64,000 nucleotides of DNA, taken from positions 1 to 64,000 of the forward strand of contig JACRLJ010000006.1 of assembly GCA_016215105.1 (NCBI GenBank), read 5' to 3'. The notes below the pieces were generated by a model, which saw only the letters and a program-made list of their open reading frames with translations, did not search any database and was not told the origin of the DNA. Shown here in pieces: positions 10,777 through 21,565 of the stretch (the stretch's first letter is position 1; each line of letters begins with the position of its first letter). Made by a program: the position numbers and the translations under genes. Origin of the DNA: Candidatus Hydrogenedentota bacterium (GTDB lineage Bacteria > Hydrogenedentota > Hydrogenedentia > Hydrogenedentales > SLHB01).

Positions 10777-12114
10777 TTACTTGTTCGTCGGCGCCACTGG
10801 ATCCGCGCTCGGTATCCGGACGGCAAAGCGCACCAAGCCCGGCTTATTCAATTCTAAATGCGCCGACCCTCCATGCGCCTCGGCGATCCTTCTGACAATC
10901 GCCAGGCCGAGACCCGTGCCCTGCGGCTTCGTGGTGAAAAAAGGCTCGAATAGCTGAGACGCCGCTGTCACTGAAACAGGGTCTCCGGCGTTCTGCACGT
11001 ACAGTTTGACCAGAGAATCGGCGCCCTGTTCGCAGCCGATCTCTATTTCGGATTCGGGACCGCTCGCCTCGAGCGCGTTCGTAATGAGGTTGAGCAGCGC
11101 CTGGTGGATCTGAAACGGTTCAACGTTTACCGTCTCGTTACCGCCGCAAACGCATCGAATCCGTATCCCCTTTTCGCTGGCGCGCGCCCGCGCCACGTCC
11201 GCCACGTACCGGAGCATCGTCCGCACATTTGTCGGCTCCGTGTGAAGTTCCGTGCTGCGCGCGTATGCCAGGAACTCCGTGGTGAAGCGTTCGAGCCGCC
11301 GCGCTTCCTCTATGGCAATGTTGAACATCTCGTCCCGAAGCGCGGCGTCGCTTTCGCCCTTCTTGACCATGGCCAGACTGCTGGCGATCATCGCAATCGG
11401 ATTACGGATCTCGTGCGCGATTCCGCTCGAGAGCCGGCCCACCGCCGCCATCTTCTCCTGTTTGACGAGTTGGTCTTTGGCGCGCTCGAGTTCGGACATC
11501 GCGCCGCGAAGCCGATTCTGTTCCTTGCGCAAGTTACTCGCCAAGAGCCAGACGACAAGACCGACCAGCAAATAAATAAAAATCGTTCCGGATGCTTCAA
11601 AGTACTCGGTGAGATTGCTGGAGGGATTTCGCCGATAGAAATCCCACACTTCCGCCATGGAAACGAAGCTCGCGCACGCTGCAACGCAAAGCGTGGCGGG
11701 AAACGACGTCCGGAACCCCGCCGCGATGACCGGAAGCACGAGCAGCACCGTGTAGTGGGTGTCCTCATTCTTGGACACGATCGACACCAAGGTGGCAAAC
11801 CCCAAGTGCATCAGAATCGAGAAGCGGCTGTATAGAAACTGCGCCTTGGGGCTAATCGGGCTCTCGCGCGCGCTAAGCCACAGCAACTCGCCGGTTTGTA
11901 TCAGAAAGCGCCCGCCGAATAGCGTAAGAATCGCGCGTGTTGGCCACCCCAGCAGTGATTGAAAAGACAAATGCAGGAGGAGAACGGACGACATGATCGC
12001 AAGATTGGTGAGGATCAGCGCCGATTCCTGTGCGCGAAACGCGCTATAGCCGGAATCCAGCGGAAAGAGCGCGACATTCTGCTGAGCGTCCGTATGACCC
12101 TTCCCGTTTGGCAT
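10777..12114 (-). CDS. Membrane sensor histidine kinase
   Basis: H-box 'LSSGIAHEIRNPIAMI', N-box 'LLNLITNALEA', 'GTGLGLAIVRRIAEAHGG'; adjacent to the response regulator. Confidence 0.92.
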   Translation of the reverse strand: MPNGKGHTDAQQNVALFPLDSGYSAFRAQESALILTNLAIMSSVLLLHLSFQSLLGWPTRAILTLFGGRFLIQTGELLWLSARESPISPKAQFLYSRFSILMHLGFATLVSIVSKNEDTHYTVLLVLPVIAAGFRTSFPATLCVAACASFVSMAEVWDFYRRNPSSNLTEYFEASGTIFIYLLVGLVVWLLASNLRKEQNRLRGAMSELERAKDQLVKQEKMAAVGRLSSGIAHEIRNPIAMIASSLAMVKKGESDAALRDEMFNIAIEEARRLERFTTEFLAYARSTELHTEPTNVRTMLRYVADVARARASEKGIRIRCVCGGNETVNVEPFQIHQALLNLITNALEASGPESEIEIGCEQGADSLVKLYVQNAGDPVSVTAASQLFEPFFTTKPQGTGLGLAIVRRIAEAHGGSAHLELNKPGLVRFAVRIPSADPVAPTNK

Positions 12115-12225
12115 GACTCAATTATATCGGAAGCGGGCGCGATTATCAGCGAACGTGAGCCGACTCGCCGCTCAGACGTTCACGGGCGCGGCAATCCGTA
12201 CTGGAATGTCCTCCTTTGGCGCGGC

Positions 12226-13776
12226 TCAACTCTGATAGAGCTTCTCGTACGCGGGAACGCGGCTCTCCCAGCCGTTGCGCTGGGCGAGGGCGTTGGACTG
12301 GAGCCGGCTGTAGTCGTTGGCGTTATGATAGGCCTTGATAGCGCGAGCGGCGGCCGCTGTCATGTCGGCAGGCTCGAATTGATCGAATACGAAACCGTTT
12401 GGCGAGGGAAATGAGTCGGTTTCCATCTCGGACACCGTGTCGGCGAGGCCGCCGGTGGCGCGCACGATGGGAATGGCGCCGTAACGCTGGCATTCCATTT
12501 GCACGAGTCCGCACGGTTCGTAACGGGACGGCATGAGGAAGAAATCGGCGAGTGTGTAGTGGAGTGATGTGTCGCTCGGGGAACTCAGTTCGGGCGGGTT
12601 AAGGCGCAATCGATCCGGGTGCTGCTTGGCGACCAGGTTGAGGACCTCCCACAATTCCATCAGCTCGGGCGTCGCTCCCGGGACGCCCCATGCGACAAGA
12701 ACAACACGGGCCTTGGTGAGCAGCTTGGGCAGCCCCGCCGCGATGATGCCGACGCCTTTCTGCATGTCCCAGCGGCTCCGGATACCAATTACCGGATCGC
12801 CGGTGTCTTTCCATTTCCATGTGGAGAAAAGGGACCGCTGGCATTTCCGTTTCGCGTCGTCAACCGCTTTGAGTGCGCCGCTACCGGAGTAGTCGAGACC
12901 GGAAAGCGCCCAGCGTTGATCGTCGATTCCGTTGATGACGCCGGTGAGGCGCTCTCTCTCGCGTAAGCCCCGCAGCACGCCGGACAATCCGAATCCATAT
13001 TCGTCGGATCGGCAAATCTCGTCGGCGTAAGTCCGGCTGACGGTGTTCACCATGTCCGCGCGGAGCAATCCGGCCTTCAGGCAATTCGCGCGGCCATAGA
13101 ACTCGAAGCATTCCAAGTTGAACAACTCGGTGGGCAAGCCGGCGTAGGCCACCAGCGCGGGATCTCCGTTGCCCTGATTGAGCAGGTTGTGGATCGTGAG
13201 TACAGTACGAACGGCGGACGCCATGCTGTCCGGTTGTTGCTGGCGCAACTGAGAAACATACACCGGCAGCAAGGCGGTCTGCGCGTCGTGGCAGTGTACA
13301 ACGTCGGGCTGCCAGTCCAAGACGGAGATCAACTCCATCACCGCTCGGGAGTACGCGATCCAGGGTTCGTGGTTGGGCCAGGTGTATATCTCGCTCGCGG
13401 ACCGCACGGTCTCGAAATGCTTGTGATTACCCGCGAGCATGACGGTAAGTGTCCGGCCATCCGCGCCAGGACACTCGACGGTGAGTTCGTGAACCGGCGA
13501 GATCTCGGTGGCGCCAACTCCCAACGGAACAACCAGCCGGTCGCTGAGTAGCGTCAGCCCATCGCGGGCGCGCAGGAATCCGTAGGACGGGAGAACGACG
13601 CGCACGTCGTGGCCCTGACGCAACAGGGCCGATCCCAGCCCCAGGATGTACTCACCGATTCCACCGACTGAGACAAGAGGGGTAAGCTCAGCGGACACGA
13701 GCAGTATCTTGCGCGCCGTTCCTGCGTCGACGACCGCCTTGCGCGAGCTGATAAGCGCGGGATAGTTGCTATACAC
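12226..13776 (-). CDS. glgA: Glycogen/starch synthase (GT5)
   Basis: 'ILLVSAELTPLVSVGGIGEYILGLGSAL', 'DVVHCHDAQTALLPVY', 'MPSRYEPCGLVQMECQRYGAIPIVRATGGLADTV'. Confidence 0.85.
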   Translation of the reverse strand: MYSNYPALISSRKAVVDAGTARKILLVSAELTPLVSVGGIGEYILGLGSALLRQGHDVRVVLPSYGFLRARDGLTLLSDRLVVPLGVGATEISPVHELTVECPGADGRTLTVMLAGNHKHFETVRSASEIYTWPNHEPWIAYSRAVMELISVLDWQPDVVHCHDAQTALLPVYVSQLRQQQPDSMASAVRTVLTIHNLLNQGNGDPALVAYAGLPTELFNLECFEFYGRANCLKAGLLRADMVNTVSRTYADEICRSDEYGFGLSGVLRGLRERERLTGVINGIDDQRWALSGLDYSGSGALKAVDDAKRKCQRSLFSTWKWKDTGDPVIGIRSRWDMQKGVGIIAAGLPKLLTKARVVLVAWGVPGATPELMELWEVLNLVAKQHPDRLRLNPPELSSPSDTSLHYTLADFFLMPSRYEPCGLVQMECQRYGAIPIVRATGGLADTVSEMETDSFPSPNGFVFDQFEPADMTAAAARAIKAYHNANDYSRLQSNALAQRNGWESRVPAYEKLYQS

Positions 13777-15025
13777 GGCGCCACGCGCTTTCCAGGACCG
13801 CGAACGCTTCGTCCAATTCCTTCTCCGTAATGACCAGCGGCGGACTCACCCGCAGCACCTTCGCGGCAAGCGGCCCGAGAAAATGGACGCCTTCCTTTCC
13901 GGTTCCGCGGTACGCCTCGAGGACGCAGCGGTTCGCAGTGTCGGCGTCGGCAATCTCGACGCCGTACACCAGTCCCTCCCCCCGCACATGGGTAACAAAC
14001 GGAAACGTGTCCTTGAGGGCAAGCAGCTTCTTCCGGAGGACCGGCGCGATCGTCTGGCAGTGCGCGACGATGTGCTGTTCGTCGAACACGTCGAGCGTGG
14101 CGCAGATCGCAGCGCAGGCGTGCGGGTTACCGCTGAACGTGTCAGAAGCCTCGCCGTAGTCGAGCGCGTCAATCAGATCGGCGCGGCCCACGACGGCCGC
14201 GGCGGGCTCTCCATTGGCGAGGCCCTTGCCAAGCACGACGAGATCGGGCTGAATGCCATAGGTTTGAAACGCGTACATCGAGCCGGTGCGTCCGTGGCAC
14301 GATTGGACCTCGTCGAGAATGAAGGCCACGTCGTGCTTCTTGCACCACGCTTGCAGTAACTGGTGGTACCACGCAGGCGGATGAAAGGACCCTTTGGCGC
14401 CAAGGTACGGCTCGGTGATTAGCAGCGCGATCCGGTTGGGAAACTCGGCGGCCAGCGCATCAAGTTCGCTCCGGTAAAACTCGGGTGTCTTTTCTTCATA
14501 CAGCGGAAATGAAATGAAGCGGACGTTAGGATTTGTGCTCGACTCACCGGAAACATCTGCGGCGAGACCTTTCTTGCCGTGAAACCCGCCGCGCGTCGCG
14601 ACAATGATTGGGCGGTCCGGCTGACGATGCAGCGCGGCCCACATCGCCTTCTGCACCCCTTCGGATCCGCTGGCGGCCCAGAAGAGTTTCTGCGCGTTGG
14701 GCATGTTGAGACTGGCGACCAGACGCTCGGCGGCTTCGACTTCAATCGGAGTTGTGGCGTTGTACGACGTGCGCGGCAGCGACCCGCAATAGTGACGATA
14801 CCGCTCCTCGAAACGCGCGTGGGCATGGCCCAAATTGGCCACGAGAACGCCGGAAGTGAAATCCGTAAGGCGGCGGCCGTCGGCGGTCCAGAGATGAACG
14901 CCTTGCGCGCGGGCAATGACGGTCTGAGTAGGCGTGCGGGTATTCTGCGCGCGGCCTACGACTGCGGCCAGACGCCCGCGCAAGGAATTGCCGAGAGGTT
15001 CCCCGGGGTGTTCAATCGATGACAC
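13769..15025 (-). CDS. Class III pyridoxal-phosphate aminotransferase
   Basis: 'LFWAASGSEGVQKAMW', 'FILDEVQSCHGRTGSMYAF', 'DLVVLGKGLANGEPAAAVV', 'SDTFSGNPHACAA'; GTG at 15025 preceded by AAAGGAAA. Confidence 0.85.
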   Translation of the reverse strand: MSSIEHPGEPLGNSLRGRLAAVVGRAQNTRTPTQTVIARAQGVHLWTADGRRLTDFTSGVLVANLGHAHARFEERYRHYCGSLPRTSYNATTPIEVEAAERLVASLNMPNAQKLFWAASGSEGVQKAMWAALHRQPDRPIIVATRGGFHGKKGLAADVSGESSTNPNVRFISFPLYEEKTPEFYRSELDALAAEFPNRIALLITEPYLGAKGSFHPPAWYHQLLQAWCKKHDVAFILDEVQSCHGRTGSMYAFQTYGIQPDLVVLGKGLANGEPAAAVVGRADLIDALDYGEASDTFSGNPHACAAICATLDVFDEQHIVAHCQTIAPVLRKKLLALKDTFPFVTHVRGEGLVYGVEIADADTANRCVLEAYRGTGKEGVHFLGPLAAKVLRVSPPLVITEKELDEAFAVLESAWRRV

Positions 15026-15334
15026 AGCTTGATTTCCTTTCAGAATGGGGTCCAAGCTAAGTGTAGCGCAGAATAGGCGCGGAATTAAATCACCGGCCGC
15101 CCAAGACGCGTTACGAGCGTTTGCCGATGGACGCGGTCGCCGCATCACCGGGGCGCCAGTAACGCAGCAAGCCGCGACAGCTAGTCTGGGCGCGTTGACT
15201 ATCTAAACTGGAACGTAGTTGTCTCCTGGTCAGCTTTCGTAGACTTACCAAGTCGCATCCCCCAGAGCGGCGCGGCGATTCACCGCGACTGGTCAATGCA
15301 CAAACGCGGTGTGGCGCGGAAGAGGTAACTCAAC

Positions 15335-16354
15335 ATGTGGATCGTCATAATATGCGCGGGGTTCGCCGCTGGCGCCACACCCCGGAACGAGATCCCTATC
15401 GGGCCGGGTCTGCGGGCGCTCGCCGCTCCTCGACATCTGGATATCGGCGCCGCCGTGGCCATCGAGCCGTTGGCGGGCGATCCACGGTATCGCGACGCAT
15501 TGGCTCGGGATTGCAGCATTCTCACATCGGAAAACGTGATGAAGTTCGGACCGATTCATCCCGAACCGGACCGGTACGCGTTTGAAGCGGCCGATGCATT
15601 GGTGGCGTTTGCGCAGCAGCACGGCATGCGGGTGCGCGGGCATGCGCTGGTCTGGCACGAGCAGCTCGCGCCATGGGTGACCGAGCGGCAGCGAACCCGG
15701 GAAGAATGGCAACGCCTATTGCACGACCATATCAGCGCCGTTGTGGGTCACTACAAGGGGCGCGTCTACGCGTGGGATGTGGTCAACGAAGCGGTGGCCG
15801 AAGACGGGACACTGCGCGAAACCCCGTGGCTCAAAGGCATCGGTCCGGACTATCTCGAAATGGCGTTCCGGTGGGCCCACGAGGCCGACCCGGACGCGAA
15901 ACTGTTCTACAACGACTATGGCGAGTCGAACGAGCGCAAGCAGAAGGCAATTCATCGGCTGCTACGTGACTTGCTGAAGAAGGGTGCTCCCATCCACGGC
16001 GCCGGACTCCAAATGCACATGGACGTAGACAGCCATCCTCGGCCGAGCGCCGTGGCGCGCGCCATCACCCGATTACATCGGCTCGGTCTCGAAGTCCACG
16101 TCACGGAAATGGATGTGGCCGTTCCGGAGCCGTTCACAGATAGGCGCCTGGGCGAACAGGCCGAGTTGTATCGAAAGATGATGCGGACCTGCCTGGACAC
16201 AAAAGGCTGCACCGCGTTTATCACCTGGGGTATCTCTGACCGGTACTCCTGGATCCCGGCGTTCCGGCGCGGCTGGGGCGCCGCCCTGCCGCTCGACGCC
16301 GAATTCCAAGCCAAGCCCGGATACCGCGCGATTCGTGACGCGCTGTCGCGCTAA
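15335..16354 (+). CDS. Endo-1,4-beta-xylanase (GH10)
   Basis: 'CSILTSENVMKFGPIHPEPDRYAFEAADALVAFAQQHGMRVRGHALVWHEQ', 'WDVVNEAV', 'VHVTEMDVAVPE', 'TWGISDRYSW'. Confidence 0.92.
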   Translation: MWIVIICAGFAAGATPRNEIPIGPGLRALAAPRHLDIGAAVAIEPLAGDPRYRDALARDCSILTSENVMKFGPIHPEPDRYAFEAADALVAFAQQHGMRVRGHALVWHEQLAPWVTERQRTREEWQRLLHDHISAVVGHYKGRVYAWDVVNEAVAEDGTLRETPWLKGIGPDYLEMAFRWAHEADPDAKLFYNDYGESNERKQKAIHRLLRDLLKKGAPIHGAGLQMHMDVDSHPRPSAVARAITRLHRLGLEVHVTEMDVAVPEPFTDRRLGEQAELYRKMMRTCLDTKGCTAFITWGISDRYSWIPAFRRGWGAALPLDAEFQAKPGYRAIRDALSR

Positions 16355-16464
16355 CTCCTCATTTCTTTTCACACGATTCACGAGCTACACTACCGGGATG
16401 CGGTTGTGCGGTCTTGAATCCATAAAATGCTTGCCGGAACGCAGAGTACAGAAGGAGTACACGT

Positions 16465-17835
16465 ATGTCAGGATTGGACGCGGCGTTAGAGTTGGTGCGA
16501 GGACAGCGCGACGCGCATTTGGAACAATACAAGGAGTTTCTCCGGCTGCCAAGCATTTCGACGTTGCCGCAGCACAAGGCGGACGTGGAGCGTACGGCGG
16601 CGTGGGTCGCGGACGAATTGCGGCGCGCCGGAATGACGACGGTCGAAATTGTGCCGACCGCGTGTCATCCCGTGGTCTATGCGGAGTGGCTGGGCGCGCC
16701 GGGAAAGCCGACTGTCTTGGTTTACGGTCACTACGACGTGCAGCCCGCCGATCCGCTCGGGGAATGGGTTTCACCGCCCTTCGATCCGCAGGTGCGGGGG
16801 GAGAATATCTACGCGCGCGGCGCCTCCGATATGAAGGGGCAGATCTTTGCCCAGATCAAGGCGGTCGAGGCGTTGATGAAGCAGGGACCCCTCCCGGTCA
16901 ATATCAAGTACATGATCGAAGGGGAAGAGGAGATTGGCTCACCCAACTTGGGCGCATTTATCGATGCCCATCGCGGCCAATTGACGTGTGACGCTGTGCT
17001 GAATTGTGACGCGGGTATTCATCGACCCGACGTACCGGGGATCATCTACTCACTGCGGGGCTTGGCGTACTTCGAGCTCGAGGTCCATGGTCCGAAGACG
17101 GACCTGCACTCGGGGCTGTTTGGCGGCTCGATCCACAACCCCGCCCAAGTGCTCTGCGAACTCATTGCCGGAATGCACGACGAACACGGGCGTGTCACGC
17201 TTCCGGGATTCTACAAGAATGTGCGCCCCTTGACGCCGGAAGAGCGCCGCGATCTGGCGCGTTTGCCTCATTCCGACCAGGAGTGGAAGGAAGTGGCCGG
17301 GGTCCCGGCGCTGTGGGGCGAGCATGGTTACACTACCCTGGAACGGGTCGGCGCCCGGCCCACGCTCGAAGTAAACGGCATCATCAGCGGCTTTACCGGC
17401 GTAGGATCGAAGACGGTGCTCCCGGCCAAGGCGATGGCGAAAATCTCGATGCGGCTCGTGGCGGATCAGGACGGGGCAGAGGTGTATGATCAATTGTCCC
17501 AGTATCTTACGCAGCGCGCCCCCGCGTCGGTAACGTGGGAACTTCGGGAATTGACGCATGGCAAAGGGGCTATCATGGACCGAACGACTCCGGCGATGAA
17601 AGCGGCTGTGGCCGCCTTGAAAGAAGTGTTCGGGGTAGATCCCGTTTTCAAGCGCGAGGGGGGCAGCGTACCCGTGGTTAGCCTGTTGCAGGAGAAACTG
17701 GGGGTAGATTCAGTGATGCTTGGGTTTGCGATGCCCGACGACGGTATCCACGGCCCAAACGAGAAGCAGCACTTGCCCAGTTTCTACCGGGGCATCGAGA
17801 CTTATATCCGGTTCCTGTCGGGCCTGGCGATGTAG
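16465..17835 (+). CDS. M20-family dipeptidase/metallopeptidase
   Basis: 'VLVYGHYDVQPADPLGEWVSPPFDP', 'GASDMKGQ', 'MIEGEEEIGSPNL', 'HGPNEKQHLPSFYRGI'. Confidence 0.92.
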   Translation: MSGLDAALELVRGQRDAHLEQYKEFLRLPSISTLPQHKADVERTAAWVADELRRAGMTTVEIVPTACHPVVYAEWLGAPGKPTVLVYGHYDVQPADPLGEWVSPPFDPQVRGENIYARGASDMKGQIFAQIKAVEALMKQGPLPVNIKYMIEGEEEIGSPNLGAFIDAHRGQLTCDAVLNCDAGIHRPDVPGIIYSLRGLAYFELEVHGPKTDLHSGLFGGSIHNPAQVLCELIAGMHDEHGRVTLPGFYKNVRPLTPEERRDLARLPHSDQEWKEVAGVPALWGEHGYTTLERVGARPTLEVNGIISGFTGVGSKTVLPAKAMAKISMRLVADQDGAEVYDQLSQYLTQRAPASVTWELRELTHGKGAIMDRTTPAMKAAVAALKEVFGVDPVFKREGGSVPVVSLLQEKLGVDSVMLGFAMPDDGIHGPNEKQHLPSFYRGIETYIRFLSGLAM

Positions 17836-17870
17836 GTCGTAAGTCCTTGCGGAGTCGAATGATAAGGCGT

Positions 17871-18248
17871 TTAGAGTAGCCCTGCGGCAATTTGGAAGAA
17901 TCCGGCGCCAAACCATACCAGCAGGAATGGGACGTAGATCGCGATGCATACATACTGCAACGGGCGGCGCCGCCACAATACCGGGACCAGCACGAGTGCG
18001 GCGGCGAGCAACGTCAGTCCACCGGCCCATGCCAAGCTGAAGGAGCGAAGTCCCGCGTTCGGAAAGTCCACCAGCCATACGATGGGACCGGCCCACGGAC
18101 CGAAGTAGTTCGCGGCCACCGCCACGACGCGCTGAAGCGGAGAAATGGGCGCATCGTCGGGTCTCGCTATTAGGTGAAGGAAAGAGAACGGGACACTAAT
18201 GGCCACCAGGAAGACGAGATAGGCGAAAAGGAGGCTTCGCGAAGTCAT
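17871..18248 (-). CDS. Small predicted integral membrane protein
   Basis: Several hydrophobic segments; no family recognised. Confidence 0.5.
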   Translation of the reverse strand: MTSRSLLFAYLVFLVAISVPFSFLHLIARPDDAPISPLQRVVAVAANYFGPWAGPIVWLVDFPNAGLRSFSLAWAGGLTLLAAALVLVPVLWRRRPLQYVCIAIYVPFLLVWFGAGFFQIAAGLL

Positions 18249-18421
18249 GACCTAGGTCCTCCACGTATATGGTCACCGTTGGAAACCCCGGCGTCTTCAT
18301 TGTAGCACAGTCTTTTCCGTACGGCTCGGCAAATTCTCTCGTTGCGGCCATGGCAAGCCGCGTGCGGACACGAACTTGCGAGGTGGCGCGGCCGTGTGCT
18401 ATGGTACCGTGCTTTTCAATT

Positions 18422-18482
18422 CACAGGGGTTCTGTGTAAAGAGCGGTCCGGGTGCCCGGCGCATGACGCCGGGTTGGCCGCT
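18422..18482 (+). promoter_or_regulatory. Structured 5' leader of rpsB (candidate ribosomal-protein leader)
   Basis: Hairpin CACAG-gggtt-CTGTG (18422-18436), then AGCGG...CCGCT (18442-18482) enclosing CCCGGCG-catga-CGCCGGG (18455-18473). Confidence 0.45.
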
Positions 18483-18521
18483 GGAACTCCAACGGGCAAC
18501 CCAAAATGGAGGTTTTTTGTT

Positions 18522-19382
18522 ATGGCGTTTGTAACGATGAGGCAACTCCTCGAGGCGGGCATTCACTTCGGCCATCAGACCCGCCGCTGGAATCCGAAAA
18601 TGTCCCGCTATATTTTCGGCCAGCGTAATGGCATTTATATCATTGACTTGCAGAAGACGTACAAGCAATTGCACAAGGCGTACGTCCTCGTTCGCAACGT
18701 GGTGGCCGAAGGCGGCGATGTGCTGTTCGTCGGCACCAAGAAGCAAGCCCAAGACCCCGTTGCGCACGAAGCGCAGCGTTGCGGCATGTATTACGTCAAT
18801 AACCGGTGGTTGGGCGGCACGCTAACCAACTACGAAACCGTCAAGAAGAGTATCCGCGGTCTGCTGCGTCTCGAAGAGATGGAGACGAACGGCAAACTCG
18901 ACGCGCTGCATAAGAAGGAAGCGATCACGCTCCGCAAGGAACGGGTCAAACTGAACAAGAACCTCGCTGGCATCAAGCGTATGACGCGGCTGCCCGATGT
19001 GGTCTTTGTGATCGACGCCAAGAAAGAAGCCATTGCGGTGCGCGAGGCGCAACGCCTGGGTATTCCCTGCATTGGCATCGTGGACACGAACTGCGACCCG
19101 GATTCCGTGCCGATTCCGATTCCCGGAAACGACGACGCCATTCGCGCGGTATCGCTGTTCTGCCAGGTCATGGCGGACGCGGTGCTCGAAGGCCGGATGC
19201 GCGGCGAGAAGGTCCGCGAAGAAGCGCGTGCGCGTGATGAGCAATTGCGCAAGGAACGTGCGCTGGCGGCGAAGGCTGCGGCGACGGAAGCCAAGGCCGA
19301 AGAGGAACTGGAACAGGTATCCGACGAAGCGGAGCAAGCAGCCGCGAAATCGGTGGCGGACGCCGAAACGGCGGCTGAATAA
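18522..19382 (+). CDS. rpsB: 30S ribosomal protein S2
   Basis: '[41 protein letters not shown]', '[17 protein letters not shown]', '[12 protein letters not shown]'; start after GGAGG. Confidence 0.97.
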   Translation: MAFVTMRQLLEAGIHFGHQTRRWNPKMSRYIFGQRNGIYIIDLQKTYKQLHKAYVLVRNVVAEGGDVLFVGTKKQAQDPVAHEAQRCGMYYVNNRWLGGTLTNYETVKKSIRGLLRLEEMETNGKLDALHKKEAITLRKERVKLNKNLAGIKRMTRLPDVVFVIDAKKEAIAVREAQRLGIPCIGIVDTNCDPDSVPIPIPGNDDAIRAVSLFCQVMADAVLEGRMRGEKVREEARARDEQLRKERALAAKAAATEAKAEEELEQVSDEAEQAAAKSVADAETAAE

Positions 19383-19399
19383 AGGACACGTGACTGATC

Positions 19400-20062
19400 A
19401 TGAGTTTTACCGCGGACGATGTAAAGCGATTGCGTGAACAGACCGGCGCCGGCATGATGGACTGCAAGAAGGCGCTGACGGAAACAAAAGGCAATTTCGA
19501 GGCGGCGGTGACGTGGCTTCGTGAGAAAGGTATTGCGAGCGCCAGCAAGCGTACAGCGCGCGTCGCCAGCGAAGGCTCTATCGCGTCCTATATCCATATG
19601 GGCGGGAAGCTTGGCGTGCTGGTCGAGATCAACTGCGAAACCGATTTTGTAGCGCGCGGCGAAGCGTTTCAGGCCCTGTGCAAGGACATTTGCCTGCAGG
19701 TCTGCTCGGCGGCGCCCCGTTGGGTGCGGCGCGAGGAGGTCCCCCAGGACGCCATCGACGCCGAGCGCGAGATCTATAAGGTGCGCGCCCGCGAGACCGG
19801 GAAACCGGAGAAGATTCTCGACAAGATTGCCGATGGCATGTTGTCCAAGTGGTACGAAGAGATGTGTCTCATGGAGCAGCACTTCGTCAAGGATCCGGAC
19901 AAGACCATCGAACAGCTCTGCAAAGAGTTGAGCGGCAAAGTGGGCGAGAAGATCGACATCCGCCGGTTCATCCGATTCCAACTGGGCGAAGGGATTGAGA
20001 AGAAACAGTCGAATCTCGCCGAGGAAGTCGCCGAAGCGATTGCGCAAACCAAAGGGAACTGA
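19400..20062 (+). CDS. tsf: Elongation factor Ts
   Basis: '[44 protein letters not shown]', '[18 protein letters not shown]'. Confidence 0.97.
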   Translation: MSFTADDVKRLREQTGAGMMDCKKALTETKGNFEAAVTWLREKGIASASKRTARVASEGSIASYIHMGGKLGVLVEINCETDFVARGEAFQALCKDICLQVCSAAPRWVRREEVPQDAIDAEREIYKVRARETGKPEKILDKIADGMLSKWYEEMCLMEQHFVKDPDKTIEQLCKELSGKVGEKIDIRRFIRFQLGEGIEKKQSNLAEEVAEAIAQTKGN

Positions 20063-20067
20063 GCCCC

Positions 20068-20787
20068 TTGCCTCGACCCGTGTATAAGCGCATCCTGCTG
20101 AAGCTCAGCGGCGAGGCGCTCGAAAAGGAAGGGCAAGGCGGAATCGATTTCGCCTTCGTGGGCCGCTTCTGCGACGAGATCGTGGAAGTGGCGCAGTTGG
20201 GCGTTTCCGTTGGATTGGTGGTCGGCGGGGGGAATATCTTCCGCGGAACCCAAGGCCTCGACACGGGAATCGATCAGCCCACCGGCGACTACATGGGTAT
20301 GCTGGCCACGGTGATCAATGCGCTGGCGATCCAGGCGGTGCTCGAGAACAAAGGCATGGCGACGCGCGTGCTTACCGCCATCGAAATGCCGCCGGTCGCC
20401 GAGCCGTATATCCGCCGGCGCGCAGTGCGCCACCTCGAAAAGGGCCGTGTGGTCATTTTCGGCGCGGGAACCGGCAACCCGTTCTTCACGACCGACACTG
20501 CAGCCGCGTTGCGCGCTAACGAAATCGGAGCCGAGATCCTGTTCAAGGCTACCAAGGTGGACGGCATCTACGACGCCGATCCCGTCAAGCACAAGGACGC
20601 GACGCGGTACGACGAAGTGACGTACACGACCGTCTTGGCGAAGAACCTGCGCGTGATGGACGCCACGGCAATATCGATGTGCCGTGAGAGTAAGCTGCCT
20701 ATATTAGTCTTCAATTTGACCCAGCCCGGAAGTATCCTGCGGGCCTGCCGCGGCGAAAAAATCGGCACAATGGTGAAAGGAGACTGA
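20068..20787 (+). CDS. pyrH: UMP kinase
   Basis: '[13 protein letters not shown]', '[10 protein letters not shown]', '[10 protein letters not shown]'; TTG start. Confidence 0.97.
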   Translation: MPRPVYKRILLKLSGEALEKEGQGGIDFAFVGRFCDEIVEVAQLGVSVGLVVGGGNIFRGTQGLDTGIDQPTGDYMGMLATVINALAIQAVLENKGMATRVLTAIEMPPVAEPYIRRRAVRHLEKGRVVIFGAGTGNPFFTTDTAAALRANEIGAEILFKATKVDGIYDADPVKHKDATRYDEVTYTTVLAKNLRVMDATAISMCRESKLPILVFNLTQPGSILRACRGEKIGTMVKGD

Positions 20788-20790
20788 CCC

Positions 20791-21348
20791 ATGGAACACG
20801 CTCTCGCAATCGAGGCGAAGAGTAAAATGCAGAAGGCGATTGACGCCTTCAAGCACGAACTCACGCTCATACGTACAGGCCGGGCTTCGGCGGCGCTCCT
20901 GGATGGAGTCGAAGTCGACGCCTACGGCTCGAAAATGAGATTAAATCAAGTCGGGACCGTCACGGCGCCCGAAGCGCGGTTGATTGTCATCACGCCGTGG
21001 GATAAGAACCTGATTCACCCCATCGAAAAAGGCATTATGACCTCGGGGCTCGACCTGGTCCCGTCAAACGACGGTCAAGTGGTCCGGGTGCCGATTCCTC
21101 AATTGAACGAGGAGCGCCGCAAAGAGATGGTGAAATTGATCGGGAAACTGGCCGAAGAAGCCAAGGTTTCGATCCGCACCACGCGCCGTCACGAAGTCGA
21201 GGTGGTCAAGAAGGCGCAGAAGGACGGCGAAGTCCCGGAAGATGACGCGCACAAGCTTTCGGCGCATATTCAGAAGATTACCGACGAGTTCTGCGCGAAA
21301 GTCGACGAGGCGTTGAGGGCTAAAGAGGCCGAGGTCATGGAAGTATAA
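20791..21348 (+). CDS. frr: Ribosome recycling factor
   Basis: 'LTLIRTGRASAALLDGVEVDAYG', 'INPWDK'-like 'ITPWDKNLIHPIEKGIMTSGLDLVPSNDG', 'LNEERRKEMVK'. Confidence 0.97.
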   Translation: MEHALAIEAKSKMQKAIDAFKHELTLIRTGRASAALLDGVEVDAYGSKMRLNQVGTVTAPEARLIVITPWDKNLIHPIEKGIMTSGLDLVPSNDGQVVRVPIPQLNEERRKEMVKLIGKLAEEAKVSIRTTRRHEVEVVKKAQKDGEVPEDDAHKLSAHIQKITDEFCAKVDEALRAKEAEVMEV

Positions 21349-21384
21349 TCATGCGGAAGCACGCGCGCGCCTGAATTGCGATTG

Positions 21385-21432
21385 AACCGCGGAACCGCCC
21401 TGTTCGAGGCGCGTATCCGCGGTTTTTCTTTT
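21385..21432 (+). terminator. Rho-independent terminator after frr
   Basis: AACCGCGGA ... TCCGCGGTT followed by TTTCTTTT. Confidence 0.8.
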
Positions 21433-21480
21433 GATTGCGCGCCAGGACGACGACTGGCGGAAAGACGCGACCGGGCGATT

Positions 21481-21543
21481 GTAGCGCCGGCATCTTGCCG
21501 GCAAAGTTCAGTTGCCGCGATGCCGGTAAGATGCCGGCGTTAC
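21481..21543. repeat. GTAG-type REP pair (63 nt), copy 1
   Basis: gtagcgccggcatcttgccggc...gccggtaagatgccggcgttac; near-perfect inverted arms; homologous 63-nt block at 48785. Confidence 0.8.
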
Positions 21544-21565
21544 CTCTGATGGACAGGACGAAGCA

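Noticed and set aside
18830-20047. 405-aa minus-strand ORF opposite rpsB/tsf
   Set aside because: Fully antisense to two clearly conserved genes; a by-product of GC-rich codon bias.
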